A stretch of DNA of 64,000 nucleotides from NCBI GenBank assembly GCA_003971905.1, contig RSEE01000062.1:248001-312000 (forward strand), written 5' to 3'. The notes under the pieces are model-generated. The model saw nothing but the letters and a program-made list of their open reading frames with translations. It ran no database searches and was not told where the DNA came from. The stretch comes from Moniliella sp. 'wahieum' (lineage: Eukaryota; Basidiomycota; Moniliellomycetes; Moniliellales; Moniliellaceae). Position 1 is the stretch's first letter, and the number at the start of each line of letters is the position of its first letter. A program made the position numbers and the translations under genes. Positions 1-11,912 of the stretch are shown here, piece by piece.

Positions 1-670
1 AATGAGGGCGAGGGCAGCGTGGCGGCAGAGCATCACGCCGTGGTTCTTGTCGCTGAGGAGGGTGCGTGTGCGGGGCAGGAAATGGTCAATAAGGTCGGGC
101 ACCTTACGCACCACACGGAGCGCACAGAGCAGCCTTGCGGCGCAGGTAGGCGTTGCTCGAGCCGAGCAGCGTCTCGATCTCGTGGCTGAGGTCGCGCGAC
201 ATTTCTTCGGACGCAATGTCGCCGAAGGTGCAGAGGGCAAGGCCAACGATGTACATGTTGCTGTGGTTGAGGTCATTCTTGAGGCCGTTGGTGAGCAGCG
301 TCAGCACCTCGGTGCTCTCGTCGAGCAGGAGCATGATGCCGAGGTAGCCGAGGCGCTTGTCGGCAAAGCGCGGGGAGGCGACGAGCTTCAGACACTCGAT
401 CTGGCCAAAGTGGGCGGGGTAGCCGAGCATGTAGATGTAGAGGAGCTTGGCGATGTTGTTGTGGCGGGCAAACGAGTCCTCGTCGCGGAAGGCGGCGCGG
501 ATGGCGGCGCTTTCCTTCTGGATGAGGCTGCGCTCGTCGGCGAGCGTCTTGCAGGCGCGGATGGCCTTGATGAGCGCCTTGAGGTTGTAGAGGCCGGCGC
601 TGGCGAGCAGGCCGCCGAGGCGGGGGTCGAGCGCAGCGACCTGCTGCTGCCGCGCAAAGAAGGTCGACAT
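1..670 (-). CDS. APL4: AP-1 clathrin adaptor subunit gamma (5' part, runs off the window)
   Basis: This is the large gamma subunit of the AP-1 adaptor, which with beta, mu and sigma subunits selects cargo for clathrin vesicles at the trans-Golgi and endosomes. The N-terminal alpha-solenoid of the adaptin family is unmistakable: [20 protein letters not shown], then a [20 protein letters not shown] block, then [12 protein letters not shown] and [15 protein letters not shown]. The chosen start at 670 ([10 protein letters not shown]) adds about 27 residues before the usual YNLKALI start; an upstream ATG at 793 would add only low-complexity Pro/Ser sequence. Near 110 the frame breaks after RRKAALCA by one missing base; the next frame continues with the expected [11 protein letters not shown] sequence to the window edge. 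It is head-to-head with CBP80 across about 250 bp. The identity is certain; the gene is only partly in the window. Confidence 0.95.
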
Positions 671-920
671 GCGGAGCGGTGGGGGCGACGGAGGCGATGG
701 GGATGGTGGGGACGACGGCGGCGATGGCGACGGCGTGGAGGCCACGACGGCGCGGGTGGAGCAGCCCAGCCGCCGCCGCACCGCTGAGCTCACCGGTCGC
801 CCGCCCGGCGCGCTTCCGCCCGGCGCCCATTCCGCCCGCGCGCTTCCGCCTGCTTCCGCCCCTTCCGCCCGGCCCGTCGAGGGTTACGTCGAGCGCCGAG
901 CGCATCCATCCGTCGCCGCC
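671..920. promoter_or_regulatory. Bidirectional promoter between APL4 and CBP80
   Basis: These 250 bases separate two divergent start codons. The stretch is very GC-rich, with GGC/GAC-type repeats near 680-740 and a repeated CGCTTCCGCC motif at about 810-860. I see no TATA box. Open frames across it are low-complexity and are not considered coding. Confidence 0.5.
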
Positions 921-3719
921 ATGCCCAGCGACGCGCCCACCATGCCCTCCGACGCGCCCGGCGACGACAAGTACGGCTACCGCCCCGCCCGCGGGTGGCC
1001 GCGGCGTGGCGGCCGCGGCGGCCGCTCGGCTGGTCGCGCGACGACCCCGCCGCCCGCGACGCCGCCTGGCTCGCGCGCTTCCGCCGCATCGTCCTCAACC
1101 TCGGCGAGCCCGCCGACTTTCATGCGGCGAGCGAGATGTACGCCATCGCCGCCGAGCTCGTCGATGGCACTGCCGCTGCCTCCTCCAAGGCCACGCCCAC
1201 CATCACCAAGGCCTTCCTCGCCGCCGTCACCGAGCAGCCCCACAAGCATCCGCTCCTCCTCGCCCTCCTCTGCGTGCTTGCCTACACCCCCCCCGCGCCG
1301 CGCCGCCCGCTCGAGAGAGGGCCTGGGTGTGCCCCCGCCGGACCTTGCCCCCGACCAGACCGCTGTGGATTTGAAGGAGGCCATTATCGATGCCATGCTT
1401 CGCGCCTTCCGCTCGTTCTTGGACCAACGCTTCTGGCGCTCGGTCCGTCTCCAGGTTCGCTTCTTTGCCCTTATGGCCGGCGTCGGCCTTTTGGACCGTG
1501 CCTCGCTTCTTTCTTTGCTGGCCGCGTTTGCTGCCGTGCTCGGTGAACCGGCGGTTACCGCTGCACGCGGTGATTGGGCCGCCGAAGTCATTATCGAGGC
1601 GTTACTCTTTGCCGGGCCTTACCTCGCTTTCTCGCGCCCTTCTGGCTTACCCGACGACGCCAACGCCGACGAAACTGAGTCGCACCCCGCCCATGGCAGT
1701 GGCGCTGCAGACTTGGATCCCCTTGTCGACGCCGTGACTGCATATGATCAGGCGCGGCGTGTGTCGCAGGAACTGGTTGTGCCTTTTTCCGAGGACGCGG
1801 ACGTGCCCCATCTAGTGACCGAATCGTTTGGGTCCAAAGTGCATGCGCTCACCACGATGCGCACCCTCCGCTTCCCCCATCTTCCGTTCCTCCCGCATCT
1901 CGCCGCCTCGTTCCGCCCGATACGGCATCTCGGTTGCAACAAGCCGCCACCTCGGCCATTGCCGCTCAGGTACCGAGACGCTTATCCCGCCCGAATCGGA
2001 TGAGTTGCGTTATTGTCGGATCCGTTGGAGGACTTGCAGGTGGAACCGCCGGCTGCGCGTGCTGCAACCGACCCCGCCGCCCGTGCAGAACAGGTGGCCC
2101 GTTCGGGGCGCGGGCCCTACGGGGACAAGATGGTTTTGCTGCGTTGGATGGGCGGTTCAACCCCAAACCCGGGCTCGGTCGCCTCGGTGGTGCTGCGCAG
2201 TGTGGTGGAAGACCTGGTGGACCTGTACGAACCGAATCGACGAGAAGCTGCACGGGTGCTCACTCAGCTCCCACATTGGTTCCCACAGGGCGTCTTTGGT
2301 GGCCGCACCGACCCTGAGCAGGGCTGACCCCACTGCTATACGACGTACCGAGGTGGACGCTGAGGCAGTCTGGGGTGTGCCACGTACATCCGACGTGTCC
2401 CCACTGATCTTGGAGGACTTGTTGGTGGAAAGCTTCCTGTCTATGGCGATGCTCTTGCCGCGTCCGCCCTACCCCGTGCTGTACTATGCCACCCTCTTGC
2501 GTGAGGTGGTGAGTCTGCTCCGGCCACGGTCGCCCCTGCAATTGGTAAGACGCTACGCCGTCTGTACTTGGCCTTCGGCACGGGTGCTGTGGAACCCGAG
2601 TTGCTGCTTCGCACTACGTCTTGGTTCAGTGTGCACTTGAGCAACTTTAACTACGGCTGGGCGTGGGGGGAGTGGGTGGGCGCGATGGACGAGCCGGTAG
2701 GAGAGCCGCGGAGGACGCTCGTCACGGATTTGGTGCAGGAAATGGTACGGCTGGCGTACTACGACCGGATCAAGGCCCTTCTCCCCCCTGCTCTGGCGGC
2801 AGGAGCACTTCCGCCCCACGACCAGCGGGTGTGTTTGACTATGCGCCGCCCGATCAGGGTGGCGATCCCAGCAAGGCTGCCCTGGTCGTCCCGGCAAATC
2901 GGGTGCTGGCTGCGCTGCGTTCCAAGGCGTCATCCGAGGAGGTCCAAGCCATGCTGGCCCGTCTCAGCAGCTCCCTCCTCGCACTGCCCGGGGACGAACT
3001 GGAAGTCGAGCCCGACTTTCTCGCTGCATCGACCGATGAGGTAACAGGAGAGCGCACCCTTCGCCCTCTCGGTGGTGCTACCTCAGCCGATGAGGCGAAC
3101 CGACAAATTGGCGAGCTGGCACTTTCCTGTCTGCTGCTTCTGGGCTCGCGCTCCTTCTCCCACCTGCTGAACGTTGTGGAGCGGTACCATCCACTGCTGC
3201 GCGCACTTAGCGAAACAGAGGAGATGCGTGTTACGCTCCTTGCGGCCGCGCTGCGCTTCTGGCGGGAACACGACGAGTGGGGAACCATTGTGGTGGACAA
3301 GTTGCTGCAGTATAGGATTGTGGAGCCCAACGACGTGCTCACCTATCTATTTGCCGACTCAACTCGCACCTGGTCCCGCCCGCTGTGGGGGCAGCTGGCT
3401 ACACTGGCACTAGAGAAGGCTGCGGTGCGGGTGGCCCAGTTGCGCTCGCGTTCGGGCAACGAAGAGGACGAGCCGCGACGTGTGCAAGCGCTGGAGGCTG
3501 TCGAGCAGGAGCTGCGCCGCGTGTTGGTCTCGGTTGTCCAGGGCCTGGCACAAGGCCTGGACGCAAAGAAGGGAGTGGAGGCCGAGGCCGAAGCGAGGCG
3601 AGGCGGAAGAAAAAAGCGGCGAAGAGAAGGCGGAGGCTGCGGACTGGGAGCAGTACTGGCGCCTGGGCTGGTACAAACAGTTGCTTCGGACCTTCCATCG
3701 AGCTGCAGGCGCACTCTGA
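921..3719 (+). CDS. Nuclear cap-binding complex large subunit (CBP80/NCBP1)
   Basis: CBP80 binds the small subunit CBP20 to form the nuclear complex that recognises the 5' m7G cap of pre-mRNA and links capping to splicing and export. The protein is three MIF4G-type helical domains. Visible here are the first repeat (LARFRRIVLNLGEPADF at about 1.06 kb, and the VRLQVRFFALMAGVGLLD block at 1.44 kb), the middle domain (the FNYGWAWGEW motif near 2.65 kb, matching FQFRWSWEDW of the human protein) and the last domain (SRSFSHLLNVVERYHPLLR, then VDKLLQYRIVEPNDV, at 3.14-3.35 kb). The C-terminal helix WYKQLLRTFH ends at a stop at 3717-3719. The reading frame changes several times (near 0.99, 1.32, 1.9, 2.33, 2.5, 2.66 and 3.6 kb), which I read as sequence errors. 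ATG 921 (MPSDAPTMPSDAP) is the first start in the right frame. About 930 residues against 790 in human. Confidence 0.9.
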
Positions 3720-3852
3720 GACGGTACAAGCTCGTTGGGTGAAGGCTGGGGAAGCGGCTGCTGCTCCAGGCCTGCTTCCTTGGCACAGAGTAGCCCCAGG
3801 CAAAGCAACACAAAAAGTATGAGGGGAATCTAGTGGTATTCGAAAACACATT

Positions 3853-6800
3853 TTACTCAAACGCTACGTGGGAGTCGAGGGCGGTCCTGTTGGTTTGGAT
3901 GGAGAGGCGCAGGTCAGTACACATGCACAGAGCCGCGTTCCCAGAACGCAGGGCAGAGAACACCAAAGATAGCAGGAGGGGAGGCAGAGGAAACGTACAT
4001 CCAGCCTTCCAGTTCCGCGCGCGATGGTGCTTGGAAGAGCCACGAGTTGGCCGGCGTGTAGAGGGTAAACACATTCGACTTGCCCAACAGCACTCCGTGT
4101 GCCGCTCGTGCACCGCCCGTACCGTCGAAAGCCCAACGATCACATCTAGCCCGCCCGGCCCGCCATCGACCACGTGGTGCAGGAACAGGTACGGCCGCCG
4201 CAACACTGCAAATCGCGCCCGCACCGTCTCCTCCGTGGGCGACAGCACCCCCAACGCCCCTGCAAAGTAGCCCGATCCAGGCGGCACCCGCCGACCCACC
4301 GGAGCCATCGGCAAGTCTCCCCCGCCCACCATCGTGACCTGCACCACGCACCGCATCCGGCGCGTGGCGGGTGCGATTGTGGCCGATGAGGCTGCCGATA
4401 CTGACAACGACGACGGGGAAGAGGTGCCGTTTCCATTGGCTGTGGCTGCCGCCGCGGAGAGGGGCGGGGGCTGCAGCGACAGCCGCAGCGAGCCGCTTCC
4501 CAATGCTTTGCTCCGCCCCGCCACGCTCGGGGCAGCACCCCAGTGCAGCTCTGGCACGTCGGGTGGAGGCGTGTCCGGCAACGCGCCCATAGCGCGCTTC
4601 GCAGCTGCCGCGGCACTGCGCACTGCCGTAGCCTCGTGGGTAAACGCGACGGTGGCCCGGCGGCGAGCGACGAGCTGGCCCCAGTAGGCCACCACCTCTT
4701 CCTCCCGTGCCTGCGGGTCTAAGACGGGGGCAACGGGGGGGTGGATATGTGCTGGTCGGGGCTTGAGTGCATCGGTCACCAGCCACGCTCGGACGGCAGC
4801 AACCTCGGCGCGGCGGCGGGCGAGCGCATGAGCATCGTAGTACTCTCTCAGGAGCGATAGCGTCGTGGACGCCACTGTCCTGCCAGCGTCTCTTGTCCGC
4901 GCACATAGGTGTTGGCCGTGTCCACCCGCCAGAGCTCTTGGCGCTTGGTGGTCAACCCTGGCCGGACAACGAGCGAGAGGAGGAAAGTAGACCGACGCTC
5001 CTCGCTTGGCAGAGGCGGCGGCAGGAAGCGGCCGCGTAACTTGGACAGCAACGTCTTGGGGTCGCGCCGTTGAATCTGCACGGGTACATCCAGTTCGAGG
5101 ATCACACCATCCGGCGCACCGTAGCTTGCCATGCCCTCCATCTCGCTCGCTGGCACGTCTAGGCCCACCCGCACACGCAGGAGAGCCCGTGCCTCGCCAC
5201 TCACCGCCGTCAGTAGCGTTGACTCGTGCACGCTCGATCCCACCACGCCCAAGCTTGCAGCTCACTTGTCCCATCCTCCCGGAACGTCAAGCTCTGCTGG
5301 CCGGCGGCACTGGCAGCGATACAAATGCGTCAGATTGGCTTGCTTGTCCGTCTTGCTTTGGCCCGCCTTCGCTTGGAAGAGAAGCCATGTCGGCGCCAGC
5401 CTCGTGGGACGTGGTGACCCGCAACGCATCGTCCACCCGTCGCACGGCCGAGCTGAAGGGACGCAACCCGACCCAACCCAGTTGGCGGCCGCTCTCAGAG
5501 CGCAGGCGAAGTGTAATCTTGCGCTGCAGCCCCTGCCGCAGGAGAAACACATTCCCATCAAGAGAGGGGATGATGGTCTTGCGTGGGACAGCCATGCCCA
5601 CGCTCAACCGGGCGCGGGAGAAAAGAAGCTAGGATCCGTATGGGTAAATGGCCCGGGCACAACAGCCACGGGCTCATATCCCTGCTCCCCGACCTCGCAC
5701 AACTGCACACTCGCCACCACATCGTGGTGCTCCTCCAGCCGCATCTCCGTCTCGGGCTGCCGCGCCGAGGCGGCTGGGTCGGTGTCGGTGCCCGGCAGAG
5801 CGGGCGGGGGGTGAACGCCCACCCGTCCGGCTGGGGCGGAAGCAGCAGTCCGCCCTCCTGAGCAGGAGTGAGCACACGCTCCTCCTCCTCGCGCACACGG
5901 GGCTGCGGAGGCGGGCCAACGCAGTGCGCGACAGGTCGTACGCCTCGACTTGTTCCAGGTATTCAGGGGTGAGTTGGGCGTGCAGCTCAATCTCCAGCGG
6001 ATCTTCTCGCAGATGCGCCAGCACAGCCGGGTGAACGGGGGTGAATGTCTTGCGCAACCGCACTTCTTCCACTTGGCACGTGAGGTGAGCTCGACGGGCG
6101 TGCTTGCCGTGCACGCCGTCACAGTGGGACCGGTATCGGGAAGCCAGACGAGCGGAGCTCGTTGCAACCGCTGGGTTCTGTTCTGTGTTGGCCGCGCTCC
6201 AGGCTGGGCATGGCGGACCTGCAGGTGCACCGCAGCGTAGTGGTCCGTGTTGAACCCAGCCACTGGTCGACCACGAGAGAAAAGCTCAGTCTTGCCTCCT
6301 CTGTCCCCATTCCCGCCCCCGCCCCCGCATCAGCATCCGTACCCGTACTCCCCTTCGTTTCCTCCGTCGTCTCCATCTTTACCTTGCTCGGCAGACGGGG
6401 TGAGAGAAACGAAACGGAGCTGGGCACGGAGGTACCGCTGACCTGTTGCTCGTGCGGGTTGTACACTGGCACTCGCTCAAACGTGGCATGCTTCACTTGC
6501 TTCAAGACGGTCAGCAAGCTGACAAGCGCCCGCCGACATATGTGTACCCCCCCTTGTCCTCGTGGGGCAGAGAGAAAAACTTGAGCACACCCGGGTTGGC
6601 CGCTGTGGCAGCCAAAGCACGCATCTTGCTTACTCGGTCCTGGAGTTTGCTAAGGCTCCAGATGTGCACCTGGGTAGCATGGTAGTCCAACACCTTGACT
6701 CCGACACAGGGTTTGTCGGCCGCTGCCAACGCCGGGTCATCCATCTCCTCCAGGCCGTCCAATCCGGCGATCCGGGCGGATGGGGTACTTGCTCTCGCGC

Positions 6801-9561
6801 GCCGCATCAGGACCAACGACGGTGAACTGGTAAACGGTATGTTCACCAAGCTGGTGCGCTAGTACATTGGCCTGCTTAAGCAGTACGACGTTCTGCAGTA
6901 CCGCCTCGGCCATGCGGAAACCATGAGCAGCACGCCAACGCGCAAGGCACTTGCGCGCGACCGCACGCTCTCGAGGCGTCAAAGGCACGCCCCTGTTGCG
7001 CGGTATCAGTGGCATCTGTGCCTCGTACGCGCGCATCTTGGCCTTGAGCAGGCAGGCTTCGCGAGCCAATCCGATACCGAACCAGTACCGTCTGGCGTGG
7101 GACGCTTGCCCGTACCTCCTCGTCAGGCGTGCTGGTGCTCGCCACTGTGCCCAACCCCAGGCCAGGAACTGCATCCCAAGCATTGCCCCACTCCTCTTCC
7201 TCTGGCAATGGTGGTCGGACCGAGGGGTTGCGGGGCTGGATGTGCCCGACGGCGTGCCGAGCCGCTTGGACAGTGGGCCTTCTGCACATCGTCAAACAGT
7301 TTCTCCAGCTCCTCCTCTTGGAACTTTTCGAAAGAGATGTGTTCGCCTTTCAGTGCCGCCAGGGCTGCCTCCCGCCGCGCTGCCGTCCAGTCCCAGTCAC
7401 GATCGTCTACGTCGTCCGAGCTAGGAATATCACCCATGCAGGGGTACCGGTCCCGTCCGCACCCATCGGCCCCAGGGACGGGGAGCGGGGTCGGGGGAAG
7501 CTTGTGATGGAGCATCGGATGTGGCGGTCGGGGCCATGCCAGGTTGAGTAGTGGCGGACGGTCCAGCTTGGGATGTTCCAGCAGTAGAAGGGTGGATACT
7601 GTGGCGTCCACGCGCCCGTCGCCTCCTCGGGTGGTTGAAGCGAAACACGTGCGTGTCGCCCAAATCACACGGAAGCCCGAGTGAAGTCGACGTTTCTCTC
7701 CCCGGCCAGTTGGCGGCCATTGACCATTGTCAGGCTCGTCCAATGCCTCGATCGTCACCTTACCTGCGACGTTGGTAATGAGGCAGTGCCGGGGCAGATG
7801 CGGTACCGGAGAGACGAATGTGACCCCACTCATGCTCTTCGTTGGCCCAAGCCTGGTTCGGCTCCTCTTCTGCACGGCAGACAACAGTGGTGCCGAGCTT
7901 GATCTGGTAGATAAGGCACTCGGACATGAGTGGGTCCTCGTTGAGGTTGACTAGGTGGGGCAGGAAACGCGGCATGTGAACTCCAATGTTGGCCTTATCA
8001 ATGGTGATACCCATAGCTTCCAGGGCTTGTTCGCGTTCACGATGGATCTCTTCTGTACGTTGGATCTTTTGCTCCCAACTCTCTTGGAGAGACGATACGA
8101 GCTTCTCATTCTCCTCCATCTGCTCCTCCACTCGGCCTTGGTCACTGTCTTGACAACCCCAGAGGCTGTCTGGTAGTGAATGACTTGCTCCGACGGGGGC
8201 AGGACGGATCAAACGTATCGGCAAGCAGACCTGCCCCGTCCGCGCCAGCTGTCCCGCCACCACCACTGCGGCCATAGCGATACCTGCGCCAGCCTGCGCC
8301 CAACTTGACGCCAGGCGCAATGCCGGCGCGTTGGCGGAGCATTTCGAGTTCCTCCTTGAGTTGGCGAATAAGTTTGGCGTTTGGGTCTTCGTTTACCACG
8401 GCCTTGTTCTGGATCTTCTTGGCCTGGTCGGCATAGCGTAATGTACTCACGTCTCATCATAGTCCGCTGGGGAAATGGCGGCGATCATGGCAGTCTTGCT
8501 GTTACCGCCTAGAGAGTCCTTAAGCAGCCACGTCAGGATCGATCGCGTACGGCACGAAACTGTCCAGTCCTCCCTTCTTTTTGGGGCCCTTGGGCGCCTC
8601 GGACTTTTGACAGTGCGGCAATGACCTTTCCCAAAGTTGTGAGAGAACGATTGATGTTGGCGCCCTCCTTAAGTCGGGCACCTGTTGCACCCGTCGAGTT
8701 GGCCCGTTCCGACCCGGCAAGGTCAACGAGACTGTGATCCTGTTAGCCCGAATGCATGGCAATCAAGTGAAGAAAGAAGAGGGCAAAGGGGGCAGAGGGG
8801 GGGAGGGGGGGGAGGGGCACGTACCTGATCCGGCTCACTTTTTCGCTCTCTGTCTTTGAGTCGGGGTCCTTCCGTTTTTGGGTCAGGAGCAGTGTGATTA
8901 CAGCGTGGGAACGGGATGAGGTGGCATTCATGTTGGTGGCAGCAACGGTACGCGCCTTGTTGCCCTCGTCCATGAGGGACTCGATGCCGTCAAAGTCGCT
9001 AACGACGAGCTTGCTCAGTCTTCGACGTAGGGTCCATAGAGAGGGTGCTCGCGGACTTTGAGGTTGGACTTGTTTTTTGGGTTGAGCAGGTCGTGCACCT
9101 TTTCGTTGTAGATCTCAAATAGGACACCTCGACAGAGCACGTCAAGTTAGGGTCGGCGCTGTGGACAGCAATCTGGTCAAACAGATGCTGGCAGGTGAGT
9201 GGGATCAGACCTCGTTCTGCTGCGTAGCCCACCATCGAATGTGACTTGCCCGAGCCGGTCTGGCCATAGGCAAACACGCAGGTGTTGAATCCGGCAAACG
9301 CATGGTCGATCAGCTCCACGCCCATAAAGTCAAACACCTCCTGCTGTTGGGTGTTCTCGCCAAACATGCGGTCGAAGCTGAACGGTGCCGGCTTCTTTTT
9401 GGTCGCACGCGCATTCTCCTTGGTGTCTCCCTCGGTGGGAGGGTGAGGACGAGTTGATGGTCATCGACTACCTCCACCAGGTACGCCGCCCCGCGCGCCT
9501 TCTCCCGGCTGTTCATCGGCCGGCAGCGGACGACGACCTTGAGGTTCCCGGACTCTGACAT
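3853..9561 (-). CDS. Kinesin-3 motor, UNC-104/KIF1 type, with FHA and C-terminal PH domain
   Basis: This is a plus-end-directed, monomer/dimer-type kinesin that carries endosomes and secretory vesicles in fungal hyphae (UncA/Kin3 class). Domains in order: motor domain from ATG 9561 ([20 protein letters not shown]), with P-loop [11 protein letters not shown] near 9.24 kb, switch I SSRSHAV near 8.9 kb, switch [11 protein letters not shown] near 8.72 kb and the neck ([20 protein letters not shown]) near 8.4 kb; an FHA domain at about 7.7-7.95 kb ([20 protein letters not shown]); a KIF1-like region ending HTVYQFTVV near 6.85 kb; and a C-terminal PH domain at 3.99-4.3 kb ([13 protein letters not shown], then [15 protein letters not shown]). 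Introns visible: 8740-8824 in the motor, and 3887-3998, after which the last exon reads [10 protein letters not shown] and stops at 3853-3855. Several one-base frame breaks occur along the gene. Family assignment is secure; internal exon edges are not. Confidence 0.95.
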
Positions 9562-10498
9562 CGTGCCGGGCTCCAGGGGGAGAGGGGAGGGGACGGAAGG
9601 GGGATGTGGTGGTGGTAGTGGTGGTGGTGGTGGTGGTGGTGGTCGGGAGACGCAGACCTCGCCCCGCCCCACCCAGGTGGCGCAGGGGCAAGGCCGAGTA
9701 AGAACCTCAAGTACGGCCGGCCCCTCCATTTCACAATTCCGCCCGCGCGCGTGTGGCGCCGGATGGTCACCAACCATCTCTCGTGCTCCCCCATCTACCT
9801 CGCTGCAATCACAATTCCCCCTTCGAGTGCTCCATCCCGCAACCATGAATCATGAATCATTGCCCACCCCTCAATCCATGCCTCCCTCCTCGTCGCCTCG
9901 TTGCCCACCAACTTCCTCGGCCTTATCTGTCTTGGGCAGGGCAAAGAACGTCTGGCAGGGGGCGGGCGAGGCTTGGTCGTCCGGTTGCGCGCTGGAGAGA
10001 GAGCGAAGAGGAGCGTTGCCGGGTCAGCACAAGATAGTAGTACAACACGTTCCTCTTCCGTCCTCTCCAACGCAGTCGGGTCGTAGTGCTGCTCCCCTGC
10101 GTCCAGCCCTCATCGCGGACTAGTAATAGAGACCCACGGCTCCAAGCCCAGCGGAGGCGGGACCGTCCAGCGGGGGGCCGACGAAGATGGGCCAGGAGGG
10201 GGCTGTGTGGAACGGCGTCTACAGGGCGGAAGGGGGATGTGGATGCGGCAAGCGCCCTTTTCTGCGCCCATGCCAGGGACACCAACGGAGATGGCGATGG
10301 GGGGGGCGAGCAGTCAACCATCCTTCCAGTGGATGGGAATGCGAATGCGGTGGGAAGCCAAATGGGAAGGGACGCTCGGGACGCCGATTGCATTACATAA
10401 CCCAGTCTGCGGGGCCACATTGATCCGATCTGTGCGCCGTGGGACGCAAGAAGAACCTCCCAGGAGCCCAGCCCTCACTACCACCACCACCACCACCC
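9562..10498. promoter_or_regulatory. Divergent intergenic region, kinesin-3 / HEM12
   Basis: This 937-bp region separates the two start codons. It holds a GTG/CAC trinucleotide tract at about 9608-9643 in the kinesin 5' leader and a CCA tract immediately before the HEM12 ATG (about 10479-10498). No further gene is recognisable. Confidence 0.5.
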
Positions 10499-11611
10499 AT
10501 GGCCAGCACCACCACCTCCGCCGCCCCCGCCCTCCCTCCGCTCAAGCACGATCTGCTTCTGCGTGCTGCGCGGGGAGCCTACGGAGCGTGCGCCCGTATG
10601 GGTGATGCGGCAAGCTGGCCGCTACCTTCCCGAATTCCGTGCGCTCCGCGTGGAGAATGACTTTTTCCACTGCTGCCGCACGCCGGAGCTAGCGAGCGAG
10701 TTGACGCTCCAGCCCATCCGGCGGTTCCAAGGTCTTCTCGATGCTGCCATCATCTTCTCGGACATTCTTGTTATTCCGCAAGCCATGGGGCTCGAAGTGG
10801 AGATGGTACCGGGCAAGGGACCTTCTTTCCCAGCGCCGCTCGTTGACCCTACCCATCTCAAGCGCCTTGTGCGCGATGTGGATGTGCGGGCCACGCTTGG
10901 GTACGTGTGGATGCGATCACGCTCACGCGCACCAAACTTGATGGCGCGGTGCCACTACTGGGCTTCTGGGTGCCATGGACGTTGATGGCCTACATGGTGC
11001 AAGGTGGTGGTTCGAAGGACTATGAGAAGGCCAAAGTGTGGCTTTGGGACTCGCCCGCGAGGCGGAAGAGCTCTTGTCGCGCATCACGACGGTTGCCATT
11101 GACTTTTTGGTGGCACAGGTGCGAGCGGGCGCGCAAGCTGTCCAGGTATTTGATTCTTGGGCGGGCGTCTTGAGTCCGACCGACTTTGCTCGTTGGAGTT
11201 TGCCCTACCTCACCCGGATTGCGCATGAGGTCAAGGCGCAGTTGGGGTCGGAGGCGGTACCTATGATTTTGTTTGCCAAGGGTGTTGGGGGCCATGCGCT
11301 TCCTGCGCTCGATGCGACCGATACGATGTGTTGGCGCTGGATTGGACCGTCACCCCCGCCACGGCACGCAAGCTTACCTCCAAAACCCTCCAGGGCAATA
11401 TGGATCCCAGTCTGTTGTACGCAGGCAAGGATGCGATCACCAAGGGCGTCCAAGCCATGATCGCCCGATCTCGGCGGCGCCGGCCCCGGCAAACATATTG
11501 CCAACTTGGGCCATGGCATCACCCGGTGTCGACCCCGAGCACCTCCGTCACTTTTTGCAGTGCGTGCACGACGTCAGTCGCGAAGTCTATCCCTCCCTGC
11601 CCCAGGCTTGA
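10499..11611 (+). CDS. HEM12: Uroporphyrinogen decarboxylase
   Basis: This cytosolic enzyme removes four acetate carboxyls from uroporphyrinogen III to give coproporphyrinogen III, step five of haem synthesis. Family motifs appear in order: the N-terminal signature [17 protein letters not shown] at about 10.59 kb, [17 protein letters not shown] at 10.76 kb, [18 protein letters not shown] at 10.96 kb, [11 protein letters not shown] at 11.15 kb, [13 protein letters not shown] at 11.33 kb and [15 protein letters not shown] at 11.5 kb. The Arg and Asp residues of the active site lie in the MRQAGRY and FSDIL motifs. About 368 residues, the usual length. The sequence changes frame at least five times in 1.1 kb (for example in GGGG near 10575), each time resuming the conserved protein, so I treat these as read errors. 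ATG 10499 has a short Ser/Thr/Ala leader. No intron is seen. Convergent with the glycogenin-like gene. Confidence 0.97.
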
Positions 11612-11912
11612 GCTACAGCGACGCTCATCTCCTGGCCAAATCCTTTTTTTCTGTACCTTCATCTGTCTACTGCTAGGAAATGGAAACGGCGAGATAGCCG
11701 ATGATATGCCTTGCAGAGCTCCATGGCTACTTATAGCCTACAGAGAAAGACACCTGCCAAGAAGGACACAGTACGCCTGCAGCAGCCCGTTAGCCACCTT
11801 TTGCCTTCTTGCCTTCTTGCCTTCTTGCCTTCTTGCCTTCTTGCCTTCTTGCCTTCTTGCCCTCGTACCCGTTGCGCCAAGGCAACCACGAAGCGAATCA
11901 AAGTGATTGAGG
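11612..11912. other. Convergent 3' region between HEM12 and the glycogenin-like gene
   Basis: About 300 bp between the two stop codons. Apart from an octamer tandem repeat (listed separately) nothing coding is seen. Confidence 0.6.
11801..11860. repeat. Octanucleotide tandem repeat (TTGCCTTC)n
   Basis: Seven perfect head-to-tail copies of TTGCCTTC run from 11801 to 11856, followed by a decayed copy. The array lies between two convergent genes and is likely to vary in length between strains. Confidence 0.95.

Noticed and set aside
2-787. A 261-codon plus-strand open frame at the window start
   Set aside because: Mirror image of the gamma-adaptin gene; the minus strand has diagnostic adaptin motifs.
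10499-11611. HEM12 as a pseudogene
   Set aside because: Breaks of the same kind and density occur in many essential genes of the window, while all conserved HEM12 residues are kept; sequence error is simpler.
11801-11860. CRISPR-like array
   Set aside because: Contiguous 8-bp units without spacers in a eukaryotic spacer; an ordinary minisatellite.
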